Position numbers and translations under genes: made by a program. From NCBI GenBank assembly GCA_007132255.1, contig SLOZ01000158.1, positions 1 to 8,219 on the forward strand: a stretch of DNA of 8,219 nt, written 5' to 3'. The notes beneath the pieces are model-generated. The model searched no databases. It had not been told where the DNA came from and saw only the letters and a list, made by a program, of their open reading frames with translations. This DNA is from Limnochordia bacterium (GTDB lineage Bacteria; Bacillota; Limnochordia; Darwinibacteriales; B1SED10-159). Positions 1-5,923 of this stretch are shown in pieces (the stretch's first letter is position 1; every line of letters begins with the position of its first letter).

Positions 1-101
1 AAAAAATGAAAAACTAAATTCCACTTCAAGGCTGAGAGGGGTAGAATTTACTTTTTCAATTGACTTAAAGCACGAAAAAACGTCTGAGGAAAAAGATTCT
101 C

Positions 102-130
102 TTGATTTCACTTAGTTTTTTGCTTATAAT
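102..130 (+). promoter_or_regulatory. Sigma-A type promoter of the tRNA-Gly/tRNA-Thr unit
   Basis: A -35 hexamer TTGATT (102-107) and a perfect -10 TATAAT (125-130) are separated by exactly 17 nt. Transcription would start near 137, about 16 nt before the first tRNA. The sequence upstream (1-101) is AT-rich and shows no gene. Confidence 0.85.
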
Positions 131-152
131 GTTGGGTGTACGCAAAGCGCGT

Positions 153-227
153 GCGGATGTAGCTCAGGGGTAGAGCATCGGCTTCCCAAGCCGAGTGTCG
201 CGAGTTCGAATCTCGTCATCCGCTCCA
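153..227 (+). tRNA. trnG-CCC: tRNA-Gly (anticodon CCC)
   Basis: Full cloverleaf. The acceptor stem GCGGATG (153-159) pairs with CATCCGC (217-223), followed by discriminator T and an encoded CCA (225-227). The D-arm is GCTC/GAGC. The anticodon stem TCGGC/GCCGA encloses the loop TTCCCAA, giving anticodon CCC, which reads GGG codons. The T-arm has the TTCGAAT loop with one G-T pair at its base. It is the first gene of a two-tRNA transcript; tRNA-Thr follows after 12 nt. The C34 anticodon makes it a specialised isoacceptor, since a TCC tRNA elsewhere could also read GGG. Confidence 0.96.
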
Positions 228-239
228 ATACTAATTCAA

Positions 240-314
240 GCTGGCGTGGCTCAGAGGTAGAGCAGTCGATTCGTAATCGACAGGTCGAGGGTTCAACTCC
301 CTCCGCCAGCTCCA
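240..314 (+). tRNA. trnT-CGU: tRNA-Thr (anticodon CGT)
   Basis: Full cloverleaf. The acceptor GCTGGCG (240-246) pairs perfectly with CGCCAGC (304-310), followed by T and an encoded CCA (312-314). The anticodon stem GTCGA/TCGAC encloses TTCGTAA, giving anticodon CGT, which reads ACG. The T-arm GAGGG/CCCTC holds TTCAACT. It is the second gene of the two-tRNA unit and is followed 10 nt later by an intrinsic terminator. Like its partner it has C at position 34. Confidence 0.96.
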
Positions 315-324
315 CACATTCATT

Positions 325-349
325 AACCCTGTATAGGGTTTGTTTTTTT
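325..349 (+). terminator. Intrinsic terminator after tRNA-Thr
   Basis: AACCCT (325-330) pairs with AGGGTT (335-340) across a GTAT loop. A T-rich tail (341-349) of one T, one G and seven T residues follows. It ends the tRNA-Gly/tRNA-Thr transcript. Confidence 0.9.
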
Positions 350-388
350 ATTCTCGATACTAACCACTAGACAATAAGGGTGATGATT

Positions 389-559
389 ATGTTGGAAGAC
401 ATCCTGGAAAGCATTATGCAGCGTATTAATGAACTGAAGTATCAAAAAGTTCACCTGCGACCATTCATCGCGTCGGACGCGGCACTGGGTCATGAACTAG
501 ACCGCGCCATTGCTGAACTGGAATGGGTGTACGCACTCATTGATAGCAAGAACTCTTAG
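389..559 (+). CDS. Small protein, possibly Spo0E-like phosphatase family (56 aa)
   Basis: The ORF encodes 56 residues ending in TAG (557-559). The ATG at 389 is preferred because the purine-rich AAGGGTG lies 6 nt upstream. An in-frame ATG at 383 would sit directly on that site. The predicted product is soluble, with no signal peptide or membrane segment. It looks like a helical hairpin: one helix over about residues 2-22, a turn at about 24-30, and a second helix over about 31-52. The pattern I-x-E-L-K near residue 13, followed by G-H-E-L-D at 34-38 and an I-x-E-L continuation, resembles the Spo0E-like aspartyl-phosphate phosphatases. These are short helix-turn-helix proteins with an S-x-E-L-D motif that dephosphorylate Spo0A. 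The Ser of that motif is Gly here, so the assignment is tentative. I see no clear promoter of its own; it lies between the tRNA-Thr terminator and a convergent tRNA operon. Confidence 0.6.
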   Translation: MLEDILESIMQRINELKYQKVHLRPFIASDAALGHELDRAIAELEWVYALIDSKNS

Positions 560-623
560 ACGAACGTCGCGCACCACCAACGCCTCTTTTTCGTGCCACG
601 AAATGTCTTCTATACGCCTTCTT

Positions 624-659
624 AAAAAAAACACCCCGGTTTCCAATTGGAAACCGGGG
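624..659 (-). terminator. Strong intrinsic terminator of the tRNA-Lys/tRNA-Glu unit
   Basis: A perfect 26-nt palindrome (634-659) has 13-bp arms beginning CCCCGG and an AATT centre. Read on the minus strand it is followed by TG and then eight T residues (631-624). It lies 9 nt after the 3' end of tRNA-Glu. On the + strand nothing T-rich follows, so it is expected to act only on the minus strand. No other terminator is visible downstream of purA, so it may also stop read-through from that operon. Confidence 0.93.
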
Positions 660-668
660 AAATTCGTC

Positions 669-744
669 TGGTACCCCCAAGGGGATTTGAACCCCTGCCT
701 TCGCCGTGAAAGGGCGGTGTCCTAGGCCACTAGACGATGGGGGC
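669..744 (-). tRNA. trnE-UUC: tRNA-Glu (anticodon TTC)
   Basis: Cloverleaf on the minus strand. The acceptor GCCCCCA begins at 744 and pairs with TGGGGGT, with a G-T pair at position 1-72, then A and an encoded CCA (671-669). The anticodon loop CTTTCAC gives TTC, reading GAA/GAG. The T-arm AGGGG/CCCCT holds TTCAAAT. Two details are unusual: the terminal acceptor pair is a G-T wobble, and the first anticodon-stem pair is a C-A mismatch (CCGCC against GGCGA). It follows tRNA-Lys after only 3 nt. All other conserved positions look normal, so it is probably functional. Confidence 0.95.
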
Positions 745-747
745 AAA

Positions 748-823
748 TGGTGAGCCATCCGCGACTCGAACGCGGGACACCCTGATTAAAAGTCAGGTGC
801 TCTGCCAACTGAGCTAATGGCTC
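748..823 (-). tRNA. trnK-UUU: tRNA-Lys (anticodon TTT)
   Basis: Cloverleaf on the minus strand. The acceptor GAGCCAT starts at 823 and pairs with ATGGCTC, followed by discriminator A and an encoded CCA (750-748). The anticodon stem CCTGA/TCAGG encloses CTTTTAA, giving TTT, which reads AAA/AAG. The T-arm CGCG/CGCG with loop TTCGAGT is standard. It is the first gene of the Lys-Glu pair, about 18 nt downstream of the predicted transcription start. Confidence 0.96.
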
Positions 824-847
824 AGGCTCTCGCTTGCCACAACGATT

Positions 848-876
848 ATATTACAGCAAATCCGGAACTCTGTCAA
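848..876 (-). promoter_or_regulatory. Sigma-A type promoter of the tRNA-Lys/tRNA-Glu unit
   Basis: On the minus strand a perfect -35 TTGACA (876-871) is followed after 17 nt by a -10 TAATAT (853-848). Transcription would start near 841. The stretch between this promoter and the end of purA (877-988) shows no gene and no convincing terminator. Confidence 0.88.
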
Positions 877-988
877 CATAAAAATGTCCAGTTCTTCCTC
901 GAATTTGAACCAATTTGAGCCAGCCTGTCAGAAACCTTTCTAACCGCCTCACACCCAGGCCTTCAGAACTCGCCGCCCTGCTTTGGTG

Positions 989-2275
989 CTATGTGGGAAA
1001 AACAGGTTTCACGGTAATCGTCTGGTCTCTTCCGGGTCCCACAGAGACTAACTGGACAGGGCATTCAATGGCATCCGCTACAATCTGTAGATACTCCTGA
1101 GCCGCCACAGGAAGATCGTCCCACCGGCGAACGCCTGTAATATTCTGCTGCCACCCATTCACCTCGATATAGATGGGTTCACAGTCCCGCAGAACCTCGA
1201 GATCGGTGGGAAAGGCCTTCAATGGCTGACCGCGATACATGTATCCCGTACAGATCTTCAATGTATCGAAGGCATCCAAGACATCCAACAAAGCCAATGC
1301 TATGCCCGTGAGCCCATTAATGCGCACGGAGTAACGGGTCATGACTGCATCAAACCAGCCGCAGCGACGTGCCCGGCCTGTGGTGGTTCCATACTCATGC
1401 CCTCGCTCGCGAATCTCGTCGCCCAGCGAGCCGTGCAATTCCGTAGGGAACGGCCCTTCACCAACTCGCGTGGTATAGGCTTTGACCACGCCAACGACTT
1501 GATCAATTCGATTCGGTCCAAAACCCAGTCCTGGGGCAGCGCCGCCTGCTGTGGGTGATGACGAAGTGACAAACGGATACGTCCCATGATCAATGTCTAG
1601 AAGCGTACCTTGAGCACCTTCACAGAGAATCTTCTTGCCCTGCCTGCGTGCTTTGTCGATCAGCAGTGATGTATCTGTCAGAAGTGGCCGTATAGTTGGC
1701 AGCAAAGGCACTAGCTGCTCCAGAATAGCATCTACGGTGAAGCCCGGATGTCCATAGAGCCGCTGCAGAAGACGATTCTTCAATGGCAGCGTTCTGGCCA
1801 AGGCGGCTCGCAGCGAAGCCTCGTCGGCTAACTCCGCCATTCGGATCCCACATCGTGAAAATTTGTCAGCGTAAGCTGGTCCAATTCCACGACCGGTGGT
1901 TCCGATTTTCTCGATGCGTTCTGCCTCTTCAAGTTCATCAATGACGCGGTGATACGGCATGATCACGTGAGCAGAACCACTGACCGCAAGGGTCTCTGTA
2001 CTGATACCCCGTTCATTGAGGTATTCCATTTCACTGCACAGCACGGTGGGATCAACGACAACACCATTGCCAATCACACACTGTGTGTTGGGGTACAAGA
2101 TTCCTGAGGGAATTAGATGCAGTTTGTACGAAGTGCCATTCACAACCACCGTGTGACCAGCATTATTGCCCCCTTGATACCTTGCCACAACATCAGCTTG
2201 TGCCGCTAAAAAATCCGTGATTTTCCCTTTGCCTTCATCGCCCCATTGGGCACCTACTACCACTGCAATGGCCAT
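989..2275 (-). CDS. purA: Adenylosuccinate synthetase (PurA)
   Basis: This enzyme catalyses GTP-dependent condensation of IMP with aspartate to adenylosuccinate, the first committed step from IMP to AMP; it is cytoplasmic and dimeric. The 428-residue product has the usual family length. Family motifs appear in order: G-A-Q-W-G-D-E-G-K-G-K at residues 8-18 with catalytic Asp13; G-G-N-N-A-G-H-T with His41; G-T-T-G-R-G-I-G-P-A-Y near 126-136; the C-E-G-A-Q-G-T loop; the conserved G-R-A-R-R-C-G-W-F-D segment; and V-G-P-G-R near the C-terminus. The reading frame stays open upstream to 2413, but that part overlaps tatD and has no purA homology. The ATG at 2275 has a GAGGGGG ribosome site 8 nt upstream. 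It lies 19 nt after tatD and is the last gene of the metG-tatD-purA unit. In B. subtilis purA is a separate unit, so this placement is notable. Confidence 0.98.
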   Translation of the reverse strand: MAIAVVVGAQWGDEGKGKITDFLAAQADVVARYQGGNNAGHTVVVNGTSYKLHLIPSGILYPNTQCVIGNGVVVDPTVLCSEMEYLNERGISTETLAVSGSAHVIMPYHRVIDELEEAERIEKIGTTGRGIGPAYADKFSRCGIRMAELADEASLRAALARTLPLKNRLLQRLYGHPGFTVDAILEQLVPLLPTIRPLLTDTSLLIDKARRQGKKILCEGAQGTLLDIDHGTYPFVTSSSPTAGGAAPGLGFGPNRIDQVVGVVKAYTTRVGEGPFPTELHGSLGDEIRERGHEYGTTTGRARRCGWFDAVMTRYSVRINGLTGIALALLDVLDAFDTLKICTGYMYRGQPLKAFPTDLEVLRDCEPIYIEVNGWQQNITGVRRWDDLPVAAQEYLQIVADAIECPVQLVSVGPGRDQTITVKPVFPT

Positions 2276-2294
2276 CCCGACGTCCCCCTCGATT

Positions 2295-3053
2295 TCATTC
2301 AATGGCAAAAAAATGTCGCGTATTCGCCGCCGTTGTTCGGTGTACCTCTTCCACGGTGATACCATGCAGTTCCGCCAATTGCTCTGCCACCTTTGGTACA
2401 TAACTGGGTTCATTGCGTTGTCCTCGATATGGTACGGGAGCCAAATATGGGCAATCCGTTTCGATGAGTGTTCGCTCCATAGGTACCCCCGCCGCTACAC
2501 TGCGGAGGCGAGAGGCATTCTTGAACGTAATCGGGCCGGCAAACGATATGACGTGCCCCAATTCTAGGTACTTCTCTGCCATTTCGAGACTACCTGAGTA
2601 ACAGTGGAGAACGCATCGCACATCGGAGTTCTCCTCGACAATGGCGAATGTGTCAGCAGCCGCATCGCGGGAGTGAATGACCACGGGCTTGTTAAGCTGG
2701 CGGGCCAGATCGAAGTGCTCCTTAAATACAGATTTCTGAGTCTCCCGGGGCGAATGGTCATAGTAATAATCAAGTCCGGTTTCACCAACGGCCACAACCT
2801 TCGGATGTTGGCCTAGCATTTCCAGTTGACTGCGAACCTCAGCCTCCATCGTCTTTGCGTCGTGTGGGTGAACTCCAATGACTGCATAGAGAGCCTCGTT
2901 TTGTTCGGCCAACTGCACAGCACGTCGCGACGATTCTAAGTCATAACCAATGTTGATGATCCCCTGCACTCCAGCGGCTTTCGCTCGCTGCAGAACATCC
3001 GCAAGATCATCTTGAAACTGTTCGTCATTGAGATGAGCGTGACTGTCAAACAC
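2295..3053 (-). CDS. tatD: TatD-family metal-dependent DNase
   Basis: This is a TatD/YabD-type hydrolase, a cytoplasmic TIM-barrel metal enzyme related to E. coli TatD, which has DNase activity; the in vivo role of the Gram-positive proteins is poorly defined. The 252 residues match the family length. Metal ligands are visible: His5 and His7 in the S-H-A-H motif, Glu91 in G-E-T-G-L-D-Y, His127 in I-H-S-R-D, His150 in L-H-C-Y-S-G and Asp200 in E-T-D-C-P-Y. The start is GTG at 3053, preceded by a long purine-rich ribosome site (AAGGGGGGAAGG). The next gene upstream, metG, ends 21 nt before it and purA starts 19 nt after it, so all three are probably cotranscribed. The metG-tatD pairing is conserved in B. 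subtilis (metS-yabD). Confidence 0.95.
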   Translation of the reverse strand: MFDSHAHLNDEQFQDDLADVLQRAKAAGVQGIINIGYDLESSRRAVQLAEQNEALYAVIGVHPHDAKTMEAEVRSQLEMLGQHPKVVAVGETGLDYYYDHSPRETQKSVFKEHFDLARQLNKPVVIHSRDAAADTFAIVEENSDVRCVLHCYSGSLEMAEKYLELGHVISFAGPITFKNASRLRSVAAGVPMERTLIETDCPYLAPVPYRGQRNEPSYVPKVAEQLAELHGITVEEVHRTTAANTRHFFAIE

Positions 3054-3074
3054 AGCCTTCCCCCCTTTTGCACT

Positions 3075-5033
3075 CTATTTTACACGACTGCCTGGTGCAA
3101 TGGCGTCCGAAACCGAAACCAGCTCCAATGTACCATCATTGGATGTCGCGGCCAAAAGCATACCCTGCGAAAGCTCGCCGCGCAATTTCACGGGTTTGAG
3201 ATTCTTGACCACCAAAATACGGCGGCCCACCAAATCCTGCGGCGCATAATGCTGAGCAATTCCGGCTACGATTTGACGCACTTCATCGCCCACGTCCACT
3301 TGCAGTTTCAGCAGCTTATCGGCTTTCTTCACTGGTTCCGCCTGAACGACCTGCGCAATCACTAACTCCAACTTGGCAAACTCTTCGATGCCGACAACGC
3401 CTACCGTCTCTTCCGTTTCGTTTGTTGGTGGTTGGACAGGCTCAGGTTGCTTTTTCTGTGGCTCTACGCTATCATTGGCTGCTTCTGCCTCATCTTCCAC
3501 CCATTCGATGCGGGGAAAGATTGGTTCGCCTTTTTGAGTCTGCGTACCAGGACGAAGCCCGCCCCAAGCAGTATCACCAAATCCTGTGTCTGGCAAAGCC
3601 TGATCAATCCCCAGTTGCGCCCAGATTCGTTCGCCTGTGCGCGGAATAAACGACTTAACCAACAAGGCGGTGATCCGCTGAACTTCAAACAGATTGTACA
3701 TCACGGTATCCAGACGTTCCTGTGTCGCTGTTTCCTTCGCCAATGCCCACGGAGCACATTCGTCAACATATTTGTTGGCACGACCAACAAGTCTCCAGAT
3801 CTGGGCGAGGGCATCGTTGATCTTGAGGTTATCCATGAGATCTACGGTCCGCTCTCGCGTTTCTTCGGCTAAGGCCTTGAGTTCACCATCAATAGCTTCC
3901 TCAGCTCCTGGTGCAGGAACTACGCCACCATGATACTTACCAAGCATAGACAGCGTCCTGTGAAGTAAATTCCCCAGATCATTGGCAAGGTCCGAGTTCG
4001 TTCGTTCCACCAATGCCTTTTTACTGAAGTTGCCGTCCTGTCCAAACGATATCTCCCGGAGAAGGAAATAGCGAATCGGATCCTCTCCCAACTCCGCAAT
4101 AAGTGCGTGTGGATCCACAACATTACCTTTGGATTTTGACATTTTGTCACTATCGAATAGCAGCCAGCCATGACCGAAAACCGTCTTGGGTAATTCCTCG
4201 CCAAGAGCCATCAGAATGATCGGCCAGATGATTGTGTGGAACCGCATAATCTCCTTGCCAACGAGGTGAACGTCAGCCGGCCACCATTTAGCCAAGCTCT
4301 TGGTATCATCCGGAAACCCAGCGCCTGTTAAGTAGTTCGTCAACGCATCGAACCAAACATAGACGACATGCTTTTCATCAATAGGAACGGGGACTCCCCA
4401 ATCAAATGTAGTCCGAGTTACGCAGAGATCGTCCAATCCACCTTTGATGAAATTCACCATTTCTTTGCGGCGCGTTTCCGGTTGGATGAACTCGGGATGT
4501 TTTTCAATGTGCTGCAAGAGCCGGTCTGCATATTTGCCCATGCGGAAGAAATAGCTCTCTTCTTCCACCAACTCCACGGGCCGACCGCAATCAGGACAAT
4601 TACCCTGATCAAGCTTGCTTTCAACCCAAAACGTTTCGCAGGGAACGCAGTACAAACCTTCGTACTTGCTCTTGTAGATATCCCCGTTTTCATAAATGCG
4701 CCGAAACACTTCCTGGACCGCTTTGTGATGCCGCTCATCGGTTGTGCGAATGAAGTCATCATACTGGACATTGAGGGCTTGCCAGAGCTCCTTAAACGAT
4801 GCGACAATTTCGTCAACATACTCCTTTGGCGTAATCCCCTTTTCCTCGGCGGTTCGCTGAATCTTTTGTCCATGCTCATCCGATCCCGTCAAGAAAAAGA
4901 CATCTTTCCCTAAGAATTTGTGCCAGCGTGCCAGTGAATCCGCCACCGTTGTGGTGTAAGCGTGACCGATGTGCAGCCGATTGCTGGGGTAATAAATCGG
5001 TGTGGTTACATAAAATCTGTCTCCCATAGCCAT
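3075..5033 (-). CDS. metG: Methionyl-tRNA synthetase with C-terminal tRNA-binding domain
   Basis: This enzyme charges tRNA-Met with methionine using ATP. The 652 residues start with a class I catalytic domain: HIGH at 21-24, a zinc-knuckle insertion with cysteines at about 129, 132, 146 and 149, and K-M-S-K-S at about 297-301. An alpha-helical anticodon-binding region follows, then a charged Pro/Glu-rich linker, and last an OB-fold tRNA-binding domain (EMAP/Trbp111-like) over roughly 550-652. The ATG at 5033 is chosen because GGGAG lies about 5 nt upstream; an ATG two codons later (5027) is possible. The frame is open further upstream only because it runs through the T-box terminator. It heads the metG-tatD-purA operon behind a T-box leader with a Met specifier, so expression should rise when tRNA-Met is uncharged. 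Confidence 0.98.
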   Translation of the reverse strand: MAMGDRFYVTTPIYYPSNRLHIGHAYTTTVADSLARWHKFLGKDVFFLTGSDEHGQKIQRTAEEKGITPKEYVDEIVASFKELWQALNVQYDDFIRTTDERHHKAVQEVFRRIYENGDIYKSKYEGLYCVPCETFWVESKLDQGNCPDCGRPVELVEEESYFFRMGKYADRLLQHIEKHPEFIQPETRRKEMVNFIKGGLDDLCVTRTTFDWGVPVPIDEKHVVYVWFDALTNYLTGAGFPDDTKSLAKWWPADVHLVGKEIMRFHTIIWPIILMALGEELPKTVFGHGWLLFDSDKMSKSKGNVVDPHALIAELGEDPIRYFLLREISFGQDGNFSKKALVERTNSDLANDLGNLLHRTLSMLGKYHGGVVPAPGAEEAIDGELKALAEETRERTVDLMDNLKINDALAQIWRLVGRANKYVDECAPWALAKETATQERLDTVMYNLFEVQRITALLVKSFIPRTGERIWAQLGIDQALPDTGFGDTAWGGLRPGTQTQKGEPIFPRIEWVEDEAEAANDSVEPQKKQPEPVQPPTNETEETVGVVGIEEFAKLELVIAQVVQAEPVKKADKLLKLQVDVGDEVRQIVAGIAQHYAPQDLVGRRILVVKNLKPVKLRGELSQGMLLAATSNDGTLELVSVSDAIAPGSRVK

Positions 5034-5055
5034 CTTCTCTCCCTTATGCTTAATC

Positions 5056-5094
5056 AAAACAAAAAGAGCCTCATCCCATTGGGACGAGAGGCTC
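5056..5094 (-). terminator. Regulated terminator of the metG T-box
   Basis: On the minus strand GAGCCT pairs with AGGCTC, and inside it CGTCCC pairs with GGGATG around an AAT loop, with a CT bulge on the 5' side. A run TTTTTGTTTT follows (5065-5056). The inner 5' arm is the same sequence used by the antiterminator. Confidence 0.92.
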
Positions 5095-5319
5095 ACTCGC
5101 GGTACCACCCAAAATTCACTATCGCTTCGCAGTCGACAGTCTCCGAAGGTGCTCCTAACAGCTTAGTTCACACCTTGATGCTGTAACGGGCATACCCGCT
5201 GCGGCCTACTAACGTTCAGCCACAGAGCTCCAGGGCCATGTTCGACAGTAACTGCACCAACCAGTTTTCACCTTTCCTGGCTCTCTGTATGGTCGTCACG
5301 CTGTCTACTCTTCCCCATC
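5056..5319 (-). ncRNA. T-box leader with Met specifier, upstream of metG
   Basis: The untranslated leader has the full T-box layout, read on the minus strand. Stem I begins near 5319, with arms CAGAG/CTCTG and CCAGG/CCTGG separated by an AG/AG internal loop. The specifier loop carries ATG (5239-5237) in the context GAAC-ATG-GCC, matching methionine. A Stem III candidate pairs AAGGTG with CACCTT. The T-box core GGGTGGTACCGCG spans 5110-5098; its TGGT would pair with an ACCA tRNA end. The antiterminator (5112-5079) pairs TTGGG with CCCAA and GCGAG with CTCGT around the TGGTACC bulge. It shares its 3' half with the terminator, so the two are mutually exclusive. Uncharged tRNA-Met should favour the antiterminator and allow transcription of metG. 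Confidence 0.95.
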
Positions 5320-5360
5320 AATGCTGATTTACATTATTTTGTTCGCTGCCTGCTGCTTTT

Positions 5361-5389
5361 ATCCTATCGAGACTCCGTGCGTTTGTCAA
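5361..5389 (-). promoter_or_regulatory. Sigma-A type promoter of the metG-tatD-purA operon
   Basis: On the minus strand a perfect -35 TTGACA (5389-5384) is followed after 17 nt by TAGGAT (5366-5361). The transcript would start near 5354, about 35 nt before T-box stem I. No other promoter is obvious between here and tatD or purA. Confidence 0.85.
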
Positions 5390-5598
5390 GAGTTTCGCTC
5401 GAGGTCTCTACAGTTCTCAGCGTTATAGTTTACCAGTGAAGCATGCCATGAACGAAGAAACGTTTTCTCTAAGCCAAGATTTGTCAAACATCTGTCAATA
5501 ATCAACACGGTGCTGTTTGCCGAATAAACCGTGTTTGAACTGGGCATTTATAACCGTACGGGTTCGTAATCACGCCGAGGATTGCCATATGCTTACAA
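5390..5598. other. Non-coding spacer between divergent metG and abrB promoters
   Basis: No gene is supported here. The longest short frame on + (about 17 codons from 5449) has no ribosome site. It contains an inverted repeat (5504-5535), a perfect 8-bp palindrome CCGTACGG inside the AACCGTACGGGTT segment near 5552-5564, and two TTGACA-like hexamers 11 bp apart on the minus strand (near 5482-5498) that lack matching -10 boxes. AbrB or another regulator could bind this AT-rich stretch, but the sequence alone does not show it. Confidence 0.5.
5504..5535. repeat. Inverted repeat in the metG-abrB spacer
   Basis: AACACGGT (5504-5511) is the exact reverse complement of ACCGTGTT (5528-5535), with 16 nt between. 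Neither side is followed by a T-run in the direction of transcription, so it is not a standard terminator. It may be an operator or a chance dyad. Confidence 0.4.
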
Positions 5599-5627
5599 TT
5601 GACTTTTCTTGGAAGCAGCCGTATAAT
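5599..5627 (+). promoter_or_regulatory. Sigma-A type promoter of abrB
   Basis: The -35 TTGACT (5599-5604) and perfect -10 TATAAT (5622-5627) are separated by 17 nt. The start is expected near 5634, leaving a leader of about 47 nt before abrB. Confidence 0.88.
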
Positions 5628-5640
5628 GAAAGTGAGGTTA

Positions 5641-5657
5641 TGTCGAACTATGTCGAA
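5641..5657 (+). promoter_or_regulatory. Tandem Spo0A boxes (0A boxes) in the abrB leader
   Basis: TGTCGAA occurs twice, at 5641-5647 and 5651-5657, matching the 0A-box consensus TGNCGAA. The copies are in direct repeat with a 10-bp period, about one helical turn, just downstream of the predicted start. In B. subtilis, Spo0A~P represses abrB through tandem 0A boxes at a comparable downstream site. The inference is that abrB here is also shut off by Spo0A~P. Confidence 0.82.
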
Positions 5658-5680
5658 TACATGCCAAAGGAGGGTTGAAC

Positions 5681-5923
5681 ATGAAATCAACAGGTATCGT
5701 TCGTAAAGTAGATGATCTTGGACGAGTGGTGATTCCCATTGAGCTTCGCCGCACACTGGACATCGAAGAAAAGGATCCACTGGAAATCCATGTGGACGGT
5801 GAACAGATCGTCCTTCGTAAGCACATGGCCTCCTGTGTGTTCTGTGGCAGCGAACAAGAACTGGGTCAGTTTCATCAGAAGAATATCTGCGCATCCTGCC
5901 GTACCGACCTGAAACAGTCATAG
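5681..5923 (+). CDS. abrB: Transition-state regulator AbrB with C-terminal Cys4 motif
   Basis: AbrB is a DNA-binding regulator that represses many stationary-phase genes during growth. The 80-residue product starts with the characteristic AbrB/SpoVT swapped-hairpin domain: M-K-S-T-G-I-V-R-K-V-D-D-L-G-R-V-V-I-P-I-E-L-R-R-T-L, residues 1-26, is almost identical to B. subtilis AbrB. After about residue 50 it differs: C52-x2-C55 and C70-x2-C73 form a putative zinc knuckle in place of the longer B. subtilis multimerisation domain (that protein is about 96 residues). The ATG at 5681 has an AAAGGAGGG ribosome site 6 nt upstream; an in-frame TTG at 5675 lies inside that region and is rejected. It has its own promoter and tandem Spo0A boxes. 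It is divergent from metG and overlaps the end of convergent rsmI by 6 nt. The same neighbourhood is found in B. subtilis. Confidence 0.95.
   Translation: MKSTGIVRKVDDLGRVVIPIELRRTLDIEEKDPLEIHVDGEQIVLRKHMASCVFCGSEQELGQFHQKNICASCRTDLKQS

Noticed and set aside
16..56. Possible hairpin AAATTC/GAATTT followed by TTTTT, and a CTGAGA string reminiscent of a TPP riboswitch
   Set aside because: The stem is AT-only with an internal mismatch, the gene it would serve is outside the window, and none of the other conserved TPP elements is present.
2276..2413. N-terminal extension of the purA frame to an upstream ATG
   Set aside because: It overlaps the end of tatD, has no PurA homology, and the family start with a good ribosome site is at 2275.
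4368..4913. 181-codon + strand open frame inside metG
   Set aside because: It is antisense to highly conserved metG coding sequence; no ribosome site or homology is apparent.
5034..5108. N-terminal extension of the metG frame
   Set aside because: It runs through the T-box terminator and T-box core; the coding start has its own ribosome site at 5033.
5241..5247. A third TGTCGAA (0A box-like) on the minus strand in the metG leader
   Set aside because: It is part of T-box stem I next to the specifier and stands alone, so it is better explained by RNA structure.
5502..5921. 139-codon open frame antisense to abrB
   Set aside because: It is a shadow of abrB and its promoter, with no ribosome site and no recognisable domain.
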